This document shows positions 45,746 through 63,921 of a stretch of DNA of 64,000 bases, one piece after another (positions within the stretch are counted from its first letter, which is position 1; the number at the start of each line of letters is the position of its first letter). The DNA is from Dasypus novemcinctus. Taxonomy: Eukaryota; Chordata; Mammalia; Cingulata; Dasypodidae. The notes under the pieces were generated by a model. The model saw nothing but the letters and a program-made list of their open reading frames with translations, was not told the DNA's origin and ran no database searches. The position numbers and the translations under genes were made by a program. Location of the stretch: assembly GCF_030445035.2 (NCBI RefSeq), contig NC_080702.1, positions 28,846,053-28,910,052 on the forward strand, read 5' to 3'.

Positions 45746-46350
45746 AGGACCTCCGGGGCTCACCATCTACTCCCTGGTGGAACTCTTGACCTTCCACCCC
45801 AGGGGCAGACAGGTAGCCCTTCCAGGCCAGCACTGGAGGGCCACTCTCTTCGCTGTAAATCTGGGCTTAGCGGGGCTCTGTCCTGCCCCTGGCAACCGTG
45901 ACAGTAAACCTTGACACTGGGTCCTAAACAGTAGGTTTCAGGCTCTTTGTCTCTTTTACTTGGCATCGTAAGTTGGCTGGGTACTCTTTTTAACTCCTGT
46001 TTCACTATGATCCATAGAAGGTCACGGTTAAACAGCATTTGAACCCAGCCTGGCTAACGGCCAGACTCTGCGCAACGCGGCCAGGTTTCAGCATGTAATA
46101 CAGCCCCGGGCTGTTCCCACCCAGGGGCCAATGTCCCCCACACCCATCCCCAACGTGGCTGCCCCGGAACGTGAGGCTGAGGTAAGGCTGCCACCTAGTG
46201 GTGGCCACAAAGAACTACGGGCTCCCTTTCCCAGGCTGAAGGCCCAAGAAAGCACATGGAGGTGGTGGGGGCAGGTGGAAATGGTTGGACCTGACCTTGA
46301 CCAGCCCAGGACACACCACACAGAGCCACACTTGCATCTGTCCCGAGCAC

Positions 46351-46356
46351 TTTATT
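46351..46356 (-). promoter_or_regulatory. PRDX2: PRDX2 poly-A signal
   Basis: AATAAA on the minus strand, about 200 bp after the PRDX2 stop; 3' end expected near 46335. Confidence 0.85.
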
Positions 46357-46558
46357 GGTCACCTCTAGGCCTCTGCCCAGCTGCGTGCAATCTGGGCAGG
46401 GGGTCATCGTTTATCAGCTCCCAGATAGGGTGTGAGAAGGCCGGGGTGGGCCCAGCTTCCCGAGGTCTGGGCCTGGGCAGCTCTGAGGGGCTTTTCCTGG
46501 GTCGGCACTGGGCGCCCAGGCAGCGGCGTGGCCCCACGCTGGCCACCCGCCTGCCGGC

Positions 46559-48858
46559 CTAGCTGTGTTTGGCAAAGTATTCCTTGCTCTCATCCACGCT
46601 GGGTTTGATGGTATCACTACCTGGCTTCCAGCCGGCGGGACAGACTGTGGGAGACACAGGGGGGGCAGGGGTGAGCCCAGACCCCCGATGTGCAAGGTCA
46701 TGGGGCAGAGGGAGAGGAGGAACAGATGCAAAGCAAGGGCCAGAGCCAAGAGGCCCAGGCTCAAAATCGTGCATGTTGGCGGTGGACTTGGCCCAGTGGT
46801 TAGGGCGTCCGCCTACCACATGGGAGGTCCGCGGTTCAAACCCCGGGCCTCCTTGACCCGTGTGCAGCTGGCCCATGCGCAGCGCACGCAAGGAGTGCCC
46901 TGCCACGCAGGGGTGTCCCCCACGTAGGGGTGCCCCACGCGCAAGGAGTGCGCCCTGTAAGGAGAGCCGCCCAGCACGAAAGAAAGTGCAGCCTGCCCAA
47001 AAGAAAGTGCAGCCTGCCCAGGAATGGTGCCGCACACACGGAGAGCTGACACACAAGATGACGCAACAAAAGAAATACAGATTCCTGTGCCGCTGACAAC
47101 AACAGAAGCAGACAAAGAAGAACATGCAGCAAATAGACACAGAGAACAGACAACCAGGATGGGGGGGGAGTAAATAAATAAATAAATCTTAAAAAAAAAA
47201 AAATTGTGCATGTTGACAGGCCCTCTCCAAACGCCCTCCTAATACCTGTTTATCCTCACGGGCCCAGCTGCAGTATCTTCTGGCTAAAAATTCTCCTGCT
47301 TTCTTTTCACTTGCTTTTTTGGCTCTTTCAACCCCATGCTTCCCCAGCCCGGGCTGTCTCCTCCACAGGAGAACTCTGATCCAGCTAACATACTCCAAAA
47401 TCCTGACTTGCTGCTCCCTCCCTCTAAGACCTTCGATGGCTCTCTATTACCTCTCGGCCACCCAGGGGGCATCTCCGCCATCAGACAAGAAACTCCCTGA
47501 GTTGAATCTCTTTTGGGGGGGCCCTAATAGGCCTCTGCTCAGGGCCGAGAGCGAACATTGGCACGCGCTACAGAGGGCCTGCGTGTGTGTCCACTCACCT
47601 TCTCCGTGCTCATCCGTGTACTGGAAGGCCTGCACCAGTCTCAGAACCTCGTCTACGGAGCGCCCCACGGGCAGGTCATTGACCGTGATCTGGCGAAGGA
47701 TGCCCTTGCAGTCGATGATAAAGAGGCCCCTGAAGACGTCGAGGTGCAAGGTGAGGAACCTGGGGCACCAACCACCTCCAGCCCCAGGGCTGGGGGTAGA
47801 GAGGCAATGGGACAGGACTCCCTGGAACGCGGCTGGGCGCCCCTCAGTACCTGTAAGCAATGCCTTCGTCTGCCTTCAGCACGCCGTAATCTTGGGACAA
47901 GCGTCTGGTCACGTCGGCCAAGAGGGGGATGTGTACGGGGCCCAAGCCCCCCTCCTTGCGGGGAGTGTGGATCCTGGGGGAGGGAGGGAGTAGGGGAGAC
48001 AGGGCTGGGACCTCAGGAGGCCTCCTGGGCCTACATGAGATAAGGGCTGCAGTGGGGACACTGGAGGCGGGAGATAGGGGGGCCCCACCCACCCCACCCT
48101 GCAGTGGGCACAGGAGGTGTTTCCCACCGCTGGAAAGACCCACGGGCAGGCAGAGGCGCACGCTCCACAAAATGGCTGCACATGGGCTCCCGCCTCCCAC
48201 ATGTCCCGGCCTGGGAGCCTCCAGCCTCCTGGGCGTCCTCCAACTGGATTTTCCACCCCTGGGCGTCCTCCAACTGGATTTTCCACCCTCCAAACCTGGG
48301 ACAAGCATGGCCTCCCTCCCCAGGAGATAAAGCATCTGCATTTCCCAAGCCAAGCAGCTCCCTTTTCAAATGCTAATTATTGCCATCATCCTTTAGGACA
48401 GGGTGTCCACGGTGCAAATAAATTCCCATCGTTTGCCAGATAGGGTGAAAGGGAGGCCCAGAAGTTGAGCAAGCGCCTTGGGCCTCCCAGCTGCAGCCCC
48501 GGTTCCTACCAAGCCAGGTGGGTGAACTGGGAATCCACGGAGACCCCCAGCACCTCGCAGCCCAGCTTGCGGAAGTCCTCGGCGTGCTCGCTGAAGGCGA
48601 TGATCTCGGTGGGACAAACAAAGGTGAAGTCCAAGGGGTAGAAAAAGAGGACCACGTACTTCCCTGGGGGGGCGGGGGGGGGGGGGCGGGAAGGGACAGC
48701 GCCTTAGGGCCCTGGCCTCCTGCGCGGGCGCCGCCCCGCACCTGCGCACCCTTACCTCTGTAGTCGGAAAGCTTCACCTGCTGGAAGGCGCCGTCCACCA
48801 CGCCGGTGACCTGGAAGTCGGGGGCGGGCTCTCCGATGTGCGCGAGGCCGCAGGCCAT
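46559..48858 (-). CDS. PRDX2: PRDX2, cytosolic 2-Cys peroxiredoxin
   Basis: Coding exons 48858-48756, 48663-48510, 47973-47851, 47729-47599 and 46644-46559 join to 198 residues, the same length as human PRDX2. The enzyme reduces hydrogen peroxide and alkyl peroxides in the cytosol using thioredoxin. The peroxidatic C51 lies in [10 protein letters not shown], the resolving C172 in GEVCPAGW, and the overoxidation-sensitivity motifs GGLG (93-96) and the C-terminal YF are present. Differences from human include two added cysteines, C3 (MACG, human MASG) and C134 (FIIDCKG, human FIIDGKG), and a changed C-terminus ending KHS. A noncoding first exon is likely at about 49390-49339 with donor GTACCG, joining an acceptor just upstream of the ATG at 48867. 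A DAS SINE sits in the last intron. THSD8 starts head to head about 300 bp from the probable PRDX2 start site. Confidence 0.97.
46778..47200 (+). repeat. DAS SINE with TSD in PRDX2 intron
   Basis: Flanks 'aaaatcgtgcatgttg' and 'aaattgtgcatgttg'. Contains an internal 21-bp tandem duplication ('aaagtgcagcctgccca' twice at about 46980-47020). Confidence 0.9.
47215..47420. repeat. Ancient L2-like repeat in PRDX2 intron
   Basis: Text such as 'aaaatcctgacttgctgctcc' and 'gaccttcgatggctctctatt' resembles old mammalian-wide repeats; weak support. Confidence 0.3.
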
Positions 48859-49338
48859 GGCTGCAAGCTGAGAGCCACCCACCCCCCCCGCCCCGGGTCA
48901 GCGCGCCGGGGAGTGGGGGGGACCCTTTGTCCTCCTTTCCCAAGGTCACGCAGCGTGCAGGCCCCGGAGACCCCGGCGGCGCGGCGCAGCGGCGGCAGTG
49001 ACCCCCCCCCCCACCTCCCGGTCGGCGCGGCCTGCAGGCTGCCAGGGACCTGCCCCCCTTGACCGCAGCGCGCTGCGGCCTTGGCCTTGGCCGCCCGGGT
49101 GCGCGTCGGCTGGAGCGCAGAGGCGCCAGCCCGGAGATGACGAGGCCCCCCCCACCCCGCGATCGGGAGCCGGGGAGCGGGGCCACCCGGCCTCGGTGTC
49201 TGTCCCCTGCAAGGACAAAGGCGGCCCGTGCGGCGGGCGCAAAGCAATAGGCACCCAGGGATGGGATCTGGAGGGGGAGAGGGGTGCTTGCTGGGAAGGG
49301 CTCCCCCCCCCAATCCGGCGGCTTCGGGGTGCCGGTAC

Positions 49339-51034
<1,696 letters not shown>

Positions 51035-51564
51035 GCCCGGGTGAGAAAGGGGACGGGGGCTGGTCAGGGTCAGGGGTGCATTTCATGGGTCGGGGCAGCG
51101 TGCCTCGGGAACGTGACCCAGACAGGGATCGAGGACCCACAGGCGGAGAATCGGAGCCGCGCGGACACCCGGGGAGAAAGGAAGAAAAAGGAAGTGGGGA
51201 GCGGGAACTGGGGGAAACTGGGACCCTAATTCAGGGGATGTGACGCTGGTGAGGGGCAGTGGCCTAGGAGGGTGGGGAAGGGGGTGGAATGGGGACATGA
51301 ACCCTCAGCTGGGGGTATGAGCCTGCGGTGGGGGTAGACCCTGAGTCAGCGTTGTCCATTGGGGTCTAGCACCCCGATTTTGGGGATCCGGCAGGCTTAG
51401 CCTGATTGAGAGAGAGGGAGGCAGGCAGGGGACTTGGGGGTGGTCCTAATGAAGATGGAGAGTGGAGACCCCGATTCCGAAGGCCTGAGCCCAGGTAGGG
51501 GCGGGGATACCTAGTCCAGGGTGCTTGGCCTGTGGGGGGCAGAGCCCCCCCAGCGCAGGCCTGA

Positions 51565-56847
<5,283 letters not shown>

Positions 56848-56903
56848 GAGCCAGGCTGTCCCTCCTTTCCCCGTGTGCCCCACCCCTCACCCCCTGGTTT
56901 GTG

Positions 56904-56909
56904 ATTAAA
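56904..56909 (+). promoter_or_regulatory. RNASEH2A: RNASEH2A poly-A signal
   Basis: ATTAAA, 57 bp after the stop codon; 3' end expected near 56925. Confidence 0.8.
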
Positions 56910-56929
56910 ACAGTTTAAGGAAAGCCACG

Positions 56930-57460
56930 TCTGGAGGTTATACTTTGGGACAAAGGCCAAGTGGAGATGGGCTCTGTGGCTGGACCCAGATACCGCTTTG
57001 GGGGAGCCTAAATGGGATGGGCAGATGTCACCAAGCTGGCAGAGCGAGATGCTCTAGGGTTCCATCTCCTGCCGCACTTTGAAGCAGCAAGCGAAGGACA
57101 GCACGACCATCTTGCTCAGAGCTCCTGAAAACAATGGGTTGAAGTGACCGGGCACGCGCCAAACCCAGAAAATGGCAACTTAAAAATGGTAGGAAAACTT
57201 GGCGGTGCAGGCTCACCATCCCAGCCCTAGCCCTGCACGTAGAAGTGACTCATGGGCAGCTCTGAGAAACAAGTCACAGCTGCCTGGGGCAAAAGATTGC
57301 CAAAGAAAAGACTCTTTCCTGGAGGGAGAAGGCATTCAGAACTGCCTCTGTGTATATGGGGGAATTCCCAAGGCCCTACGAGCATATCCAGCACAGGAGG
57401 ATGCTCTGAAAAGACAAGGAAGGACCTTACGCTTTCACCTTTGGGCTTGTTTCCCCCGCT
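56930..57460. other. Unassigned intergenic DNA after RNASEH2A
   Basis: No gene, SINE or clear repeat recognised. It directly precedes a truncated SINE and an L1-like ORF1 fragment, so a degraded L1 5' region is possible. Confidence 0.35.
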
Positions 57461-57462
57461 CC

Positions 57463-57590
57463 ATGTGTCTCTTGGTGTGTCAGCTCACTGTCTTGCTCAC
57501 CTTTAGAAGGCACCAGAAACCAAACCTGGACCTCCCATGTGGTAGGCGGGAGCTCACTCACTTGAGCCACTTCCGCTTCCCCCAGGCTTT
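57463..57590 (-). repeat. Truncated DAS SINE
   Basis: Antisense tRNA-head end: 'cctggacctcccatgtggta' with 'gagccacttccgcttccc'. Confidence 0.7.
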
Positions 57591-58600
57591 TCTTTAGGTG
57601 AAACTGAAGGGCAGCACTTTGGAATCCATCCCCGGAGAAGCCCAGAATTTGGACATACCAAAGGCTGAAAAATCTGTCTTAAATATGCTCAAAGAGCTAA
57701 AAGAAAACACGTACGAAGAACTACAGGAAAGTGAAATGAAAATTTGCATAAAGAAAAAGATACTATATAAAGGAACCAAACAGAGCTGAAAACCACAATA
57801 AATGAAATTTAAAATTCCCTAAGAGGGGTTCAACAGCAGGTTGCAGCTGGCAGAGAAGAAGGAACTTGAAGATCGGCCTATTAAAATTATTTAGCTCAGG
57901 AGCAAAAAGACAGAGAGTGAAGAAAAGTGAACAGGCCTAAGAGCTGTGAGGCCCCATCAAGGTACCACTATACACCCGAGAATCCCCGAAAGAAGAAAGA
58001 GGAAGGAGCAGAGAGAATACTCAAAGAAACAATGGCTGAAAACTTCCTAAATTTGATAAGTCATTAATATGTAACATTCCAGAAGCTCAGCAGATTCCAA
58101 AAGGATCAACTCAGACCCACACTGAGACACATCATGATCAAACTGTCAAATGACAGAGACAGAGTCCCGAAAGCAAGAGAGAAGCAGTGCGTCACAGGGG
58201 AGCCTAGGATGAGTAAGTGCCGGTGTCTCATCAGAAACTATGGCAAGATGACAGCGGGCTGGCGTATTTAAAGTCCTGAAAGGAAAGAGAAACCTGCTAG
58301 CCAAGAATTCTCTACCCAGTGAAAGTACCTGTCAACAATGAGCAAGAGCATAAGCAGTCCCAGATAACACAGATAAACAAAAGCTGAGAGTGGTTTTCAC
58401 CACTAGACCAGCCCTACAAGAAATGCTAGTTGAAACTGCAGGTTGGAAAGAAAGGATGCTAGACACTAGATTGAATGAAGCCTCACGAAGAGAGAAAAGA
58501 TCTCCGATAAAGGTAACCCAGGTAAATCTAAATGCCAGTCCTCCTCTATTTTTGCTTTGTAACTCCACTTTTTCTGTCCTACAGGATATAAAAGCAAATG
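57591..58600 (+). repeat. L1/HAL1-like LINE fragment (ORF1 region)
   Basis: Broken frames keep LINE-1 ORF1 features: a coiled-coil-like MLKELKENTYEELQESEMK piece near 57690 and a C-terminal-domain piece TTRPALQEML near 58400; the DNA between ('catgatcaaactgtcaaatg', 'tatttaaagtcctgaaagg') reads like the same region. Degenerate and non-functional. Confidence 0.7.
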
Positions 58601-58616
58601 CAAAAAAATAATGACT

Positions 58617-58994
58617 GGGGGAAGCGGACTTGGCCCAGTGGTTAGGGCGTCCGCATGGGAAGTCCAGGGTTCAAACCCCGGGCCTCCTTGACCCGTGTGG
58701 AGCTGGCCCATGCGCAGTGCTGATGCGCGCAAGGAGTGCCCTGCCACACAGGGGTGTCCCCGCGTAGGGGAGCCCCACATACAAGGAGTGCGCCCCGTAA
58801 GGAGAGCTGCCCAGCGTGAAAGTGCAGCCTGTGCAGGAATGGTGCCGCACACACAGAGACAACAAGATGATGCAACAAAAAGAGACACAGATTCCCGTGC
58901 CGCTGATAAGGATAGAAGCTGTCACAGAAGAACACACAACAAATGGACACACAGAGCAGACAACTGGGGGTGGGGGAAAGGGGAGAGAAATCTT
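58617..58994 (+). repeat. DAS SINE with TSD
   Basis: Sense copy inserted at the end of the LINE fragment; flanks aaataatgact on both sides. Confidence 0.9.
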
Positions 58995-59006
58995 TAAATA
59001 ATGACT

Positions 59007-59100
59007 TGGAGCTGGTATAGCCCAAGTGGTTGAGTGCTGGCCTACCACCTACAAGGTCTTAGGTTTAATCCTGGCCCTGGTACCTCAAAAAGAAAACAAA
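59007..59100 (+). repeat. tRNA-like SINE monomer
   Basis: 'ggtatagcccaagtggttga' and 'aggtttaatcctggccc' followed by an A-rich tail. Confidence 0.65.
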
Positions 59101-59452
59101 GTAATGACAAATTGATGGTTTAGGGCACATAATACCTAAGAGGGAATTTGTGATGAGAACAAAGGTAGGGGGACAGAGGGGTCTTGAACTTGGTATCCAA
59201 GCAAATGAGATGGTTGTAGATTCAGGCTATTATATTTTAACCCCATGGTAACCCCACAAAAACAATCTGAAAAAAATATGCACAGAAGGAAATGAGAAGG
59301 GATTAATGGTTCATTACAAAAGACCAACTAAATAAAGGAGGTGGGCAGGAGGTGATTTGATTTTCTAACGAAATGAGTCAAAATTAGAAGCATGTTGAGA
59401 AGCCTCCCTCTCACCCTGTCCCCAATTCACGGTGGGCTTCCCAGTGCCTTCT

Positions 59453-59833
59453 GGTTTTTTAAATTTTTTTTATTTTTAGGATTTATTTATTTAATTCCCC
59501 CCCCCCCCGGTTGTCTGTTCTTGGTGTCTATTTGCTGTGTCTTGTTTCTTTGTCCGCTTCTGTTGTCGTCAGCGGCACGGGAAGTGTGTGTGGCGCCATT
59601 CCTGGGCAGGCTGCACTTTCTTTAGTGCTGGGCGGCTCTCCTTACGGGGCGCACTCCTTGCGCGTGGGGCTCCCCTACGCGGGGGACACCCCTGCGTGGC
59701 AGGGCACTCCTTGCGCGCATCAGCACTGCGCATGGGCCAGCTCCACACGGGTCAAGGAGGCCCGGGGTTTGAACCGCGGACCTCCCATGTGGTAAATGGA
59801 TGCCCTAACCACTGGGCCAAGTCTGTTTCACCT
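59453..59833 (-). repeat. DAS SINE with perfect TSD
   Basis: Flanked by ccagtgccttct at 59441-59452 and 59834-59845. Confidence 0.92.
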
Positions 59834-60061
59834 CCAGTGCCTTCTGAGTCCTTCCAGAGACACCAGGGCATGTTACAGGCAAAAATGTGTGGGTTTTTTT
59901 TTACGTAAATAACAGCAAACTATATCTCTACCTGTGCATGTTAACTCTTTCCACCATACATGGGCGTGAATTCTAAGTGGGTGTCTGAAGAGCGTTCTCC
60001 TTCCCTTTCCAGCTGCAGCGTCCTCCACTGTGTGACAGTCCTGTAGATTGCTTTGTTGTTT

Positions 60062-60143
60062 GTTTTGCTTTTAGGAGGTATGGAACCTAGGACCTCGTAC
60101 GTGGGAAGCAGGTGTTCAACTACTGAGCGACATCTGCTCCCCA
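60062..60143 (-). repeat. tRNA-like SINE monomer
   Basis: 'ggaacctaggacctcgtacg' with 'ttcaactactgagc', antisense tRNA-like unit. Confidence 0.65.
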
Positions 60144-60150
60144 GTGAGAG

Positions 60151-60500
60151 TTGTTTTTTTTTTTTTTTTTAAAAGATTTATTTATTTATTTAATTCCCCC
60201 CCTCCCCTGGTTGTCTGTTCTTGGTGTCTATTTGCTGCATCTTGTTTCTTGCATGGGAAGTGTGGGCGGCGCCATTCCTGGGCAGGCTGCTCTTTCTTTT
60301 CGCGCTGGGCGGCTTTCCTCATGGGCGCACTCCTTGTGCGTGGGGCTCCCCCACGCGGGGGACACCCCTGTGTGGCACGGCACTCCTTGCGCGCATCAGC
60401 ACTGCGCATGGCCAGCTCCACACGGGTCAAGGAGGTCCGGGGTTTGAACCGCGGACCTCCCATATGGTAGACGGATGCCCTAACCACTGGGCCAAAGTCC
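60151..60500 (-). repeat. DAS SINE
   Basis: Antisense copy with a short deletion in the body compared with neighbours; T run at the left, tRNA head at the right. Confidence 0.88.
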
Positions 60501-60501
60501 G

Positions 60502-60599
60502 TTTTCCCTGTTTTTGTTTTTAGGAGGTACCAGGGATCGAACCTGGGACCTCATCCGTGGGAAGCAGGCGCTCAACCACTTGAGCTACCTCTGCTCACC
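60502..60599 (-). repeat. tRNA-like SINE monomer
   Basis: 'ccagggatcgaacctgggac' with 'ctcaaccacttgagc', antisense. Confidence 0.7.
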
Positions 60600-60609
60600 T
60601 GTAGTTTGT

Positions 60610-60900
60610 TTTTCTAACGCCTCCTGATGGCTTTTGGGTTGTTTCCCAGTTTGCTGTTACAGGAGCCACAGCAGGGAATGTCGGGAGTGTTGTCATTTCT
60701 CTGGTACAGATGTATCTGTAAGACAGATTTCCAGAAGTGGACTTACTCAGGTTAGAGGCTCTGTTTGTACTTGGGAGAGATGTCGCCAACTTCCCTTCTT
60801 TGGCTGTTGTACCATGTGGCACTCTCACTTTCATCGCAGGTACTTGTTTTCCCCACAGCCTTTCCAACAAAAGGACAGGTTTAACTCGCTCCACGAGAAG
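60610..60900 (-). repeat. L1 3'-region-like fragment
   Basis: 'gcttttgggttgtttcccag', 'cagaagtggacttactcagg' and 'tgtaccatgtggcactctca' parallel the 3' region of old mammalian L1 elements. Moderate confidence. Confidence 0.45.
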
Positions 60901-61221
60901 TTTATAAGTCAGATGGCTCAACAACATCATCAGACTCCATTTTCAAACCCTCTTCCGTTTCGCCAACTTTAGTGATTTTTGTCTCATGGTCCCAGGGTGG
61001 CTGCCATAGCTCTGACATCGCATCCCAATCTCCAAGGGCCTCATGCCACCAACAGTGTCCCCCTAACTTCTTGGTTGGAAAGATGGCGCATGGCCATGCC
61101 TGAACCCGTCACTGGCAAAGGGAATGGGATTACTGAAGTAAATAATCCAGAGTGGGCGCCTGGGGGTGGTGAGCAACCCAGCTTCTCCCAATGCCCTTGA
61201 CCCTGCCTTGACTTGAACAGT

Positions 61222-61448
61222 GTTTTGTTTTTAAGGCACCGGGGGCCGGGGATTGAACCTGGAACTTGATGTGTGGGAAGCCGGCACTCAGCCACTGAGC
61301 CACATTGGCTTCCCTGAGTTGGTTTTGTTCCCCATTTATTTTGCTTGTTGTTTGTTGTTTGTTTTTTTCCAGGAAGCACTGGGAGCTGAACCCAAGACCT
61401 CCCGTGTGGGAGGCAGGCGCTCAACCACTCGAGCCACACCCACTCCCC
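61222..61448 (-). repeat. Two tRNA-like SINE monomers
   Basis: Antisense units at 61222-61318 ('gattgaacctggaacttga') and about 61350-61448 ('gctgaacccaagacctcccg', 'ctcaaccactcgagcc'). Confidence 0.65.
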
Positions 61449-61861
61449 CAACAGTGGGGTTTTAACTGAAAGGAAGAACGGGTGTGGCTCTTCATCAACA
61501 CTCTTCAATAAACGTTGTGATGGCCAGCCCAGGGCATTGTGGGAATACCGTTCATGGAGCATCTTTTCACCAGCCTCCCAGCCAGGAAGTGTCTTCCCCC
61601 TCCCCGTCAGCACTGGGAAGTCCAGTGGGCTCTGGGATTGAATGATGTGGGCTGCAGAGGGCCCGAGGAACTGGGACCTGAAGGGCGAGGGGTGGAACAG
61701 ATGCCAGGGGAATTCGTCTTGAACTTTTAGGCCCTTCTGACCGCTGCTCGGCAAGCTAAGAAGGAAACCATGCCTCTTCTTTCCTCATTGACTGGCCACA
61801 AGCAGGAAGTAGGGGGCATCCTAAAGCTGTAACTCACAAAACTTACTTCTACCAAAAGTCT

Positions 61862-61995
61862 TTGAATCCCTGGGTGACTCAAAATGGGTTCCCTGGACCA
61901 GCACACTTGGCCTCACCTGGACATTTTTTAGAAACGTGGACATCTCAGACCCCATACCAAACCTGCCAGAGATGCCCAGGGTCTTGTTTAAAATG
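61862..61995 (-). repeat. hAT-Charlie (MER5-like) DNA transposon fragment
   Basis: 'ttccctggaccagcacactt', 'cctcacctggacatttttta' and 'tctcagaccccataccaaac' resemble MER5-type nonautonomous hAT elements. Short and diverged. Confidence 0.5.
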
Positions 61996-62003
61996 CGGTT
62001 ATC

Positions 62004-62335
62004 AGGAAGTCGATGTGACTCCAGCGATTGAGCTCCTGCCTACCACATGGGAGGTCCTGAGTACGGTTCCCGGTGCCTCCTAGAGAAGATGAGCAAGACA
62101 GCGAGCTGACACAACAAGAGACCCAAGGAGGAAGACATAATGAGAGACACAACAAAGCAGGGAGTGGAGGTGGCTCGAGCAATTAGACACCTTCCTCCCA
62201 CATGGAAGGCCCTGGGTTCAGTTCCTGATGCCTCCTAAAAGGAAGGCAAGCACAAGACGGGCACACAATGAATAGACAACAGTGAGCGCAAATAACGAGG
62301 GGGGTAGGGGAATAAGTTAAAATAAAATGGGATTA
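62004..62335 (+). repeat. Two tandem diverged DAS-type SINEs
   Basis: Heads at about 62004 ('aagtcgatgtgactccagcg') and 62165 ('ggaggtggctcgagcaatta'), each followed by a short degenerate body. Confidence 0.65.
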
Positions 62336-62379
62336 ACAGCAACCCCTGATTTTTGGGGAGAGGAGAGGGGTTAAAAGAT

Positions 62380-62630
62380 GTTTTTTACTGTGGTAGTGTA
62401 TATACAACGTTTCGCGTTTTGACCACTTCCAAATATACTCTTAATTCCATTCCCAATGTTGTGCTCGCATCACTACCATCCAACCAAAACTTTGCCATCA
62501 GCCCAAACAACATTAACTTCCCACTCACATCCCCATCCTTGGCACCCTGGGAATTACTTTGTGGCTCTATGAATTTGCACAGCGTAGGTCCTTTATATAA
62601 GCGAGAACAACCCTTCTGTGTCAGGTTTAC
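62380..62630 (-). repeat. L1 3'-region-like fragment
   Basis: 'gtgtatatacaacgtttcgc', 'attcccaatgttgtgctcgc' and 'gctctatgaatttgcacagc' parallel a common block of old mammalian L1 elements. Moderate confidence. Confidence 0.45.
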
Positions 62631-63419
62631 TTCCCCCCACATGAAGTCAAGCTCTGCTTCTCGAGGGCTTTCAAACTCTCCTGCTCTCCGCGGTACAGCC
62701 CAAGGGGCATTTCTTCTGGATCCCCCCAAAATCATGCCCTCCACCTGCCCTCTGGTCGCTGTCCCAGCAGCCTCCATGGTGCCAAGAGTTTTCCCTTCCC
62801 CCAGTCTGTCCTCCAAGTAACCAGCAAGGGTGAACCTGACATCTTCCCTTGCTTCAACCCTCCCACCTCTTAGCCTCATCACCTCTTAATCTCGGGCCCC
62901 AGCGCCTTTGCCTGGCATTCAAGGCAGCTTCCAGCTTCACTGAACGGCTGGAGAGCTTTCTCGAATGCCTGCAGAGCCTCCCCCTCCCAGGAACAGTCAA
63001 CAATCTCATCGGTGCCATCTTCTGAGCGTTCGCTCTGGGCCAGGCCCCTGCTCTGGATATTCTAAGCACTCTGCCTGCACCCCCTCCCCTTGCCTGTGAG
63101 TGGCCCGGCTTTCGTGACTCAGTTGAGTGAGTAGAAAGCAGCACAAGCGGCGCTGCCTGGCACATCATCCAAGGCGAGAGAGCTAAGGGCCGCCATGTTG
63201 TGGGGAAGCCCAAGCCACGCGGGGAAGCCACGCGGGGAAGCCACGCGTAGTTATTCCAGCCGACAGATCTGTGTGAGTTTCAAGGCGGCAGCGGGCATCG
63301 CCCACCAGATTGTGACTTAGGAAGCCTGGCACTGCTTGAGAAACCTTGAGCAAGAGCCGCCCAGCTGAGCCCAGTCAAACCAGCGAGCCAAGAAAGGGCG
63401 ATTGTTACTGTTTCACTCC

Positions 63420-63527
63420 ACGAAGTCTGGGGTCATTTGTTGTGAATGGATCATCAGAACATTTTGCATCAATTCATTTGAATCCTCCCAGCAGTCCTCT
63501 GAGGGAGACTTCCATTACGCCCAGTGG
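63420..63527 (+). repeat. MIR-like fragment
   Basis: 'tttgaatcctcccagcagtc' and 'ctctgagggagacttccatt' fit the MIR 3' half. A further MIR/L2-like piece, 'aaggaaactgaggctcagaa', lies at about 63940-64000. Confidence 0.55.
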
Positions 63528-63921
63528 TGGTTTGAAGCTGTAACTATCCCCAGAGAAGCGTGTTCTTGTGTCTAGCCCATTGCTGCGGGTGCGAGCCCGT
63601 GGTAAGGGAGGACCTTTGGATGAGGTGTCTTCAGTCAGGATGTGGCCCAGGCCATTCAGGAAGGGGCTTCATTCTATTACTGGAGACCTTTATAAGGGGA
63701 ATGAAACCCAGAGGCAGAGACAGCCAAGGAAGCAAGAGGTGGAACATCCAACCAAACCCAGAAGAGAAAGGAGAGACGCGGGAGCACCGCGAGGCGGCAG
63801 GCTAAGCACCAAGGGTTGCCGGCATCCAGCCTCCAACCGTGAGCGAATAATACCATGACGTGGGTTGTTTAACTCAACCCACGTCATGGCATTGGCTCGA
63901 GCAGTCCAGGCAACTAACACA
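63528..63921 (+). repeat. Solo LTR fossil, MaLR-like
   Basis: About 395 bp starting TGGTTTGAAGCTGTA and ending in CTAACACA, the pattern of MaLR-type (ERVL) LTRs common in xenarthran genomes. No internal region attached. It contains a perfect 15-bp inverted repeat near its end, reported as a finding. Confidence 0.6.
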
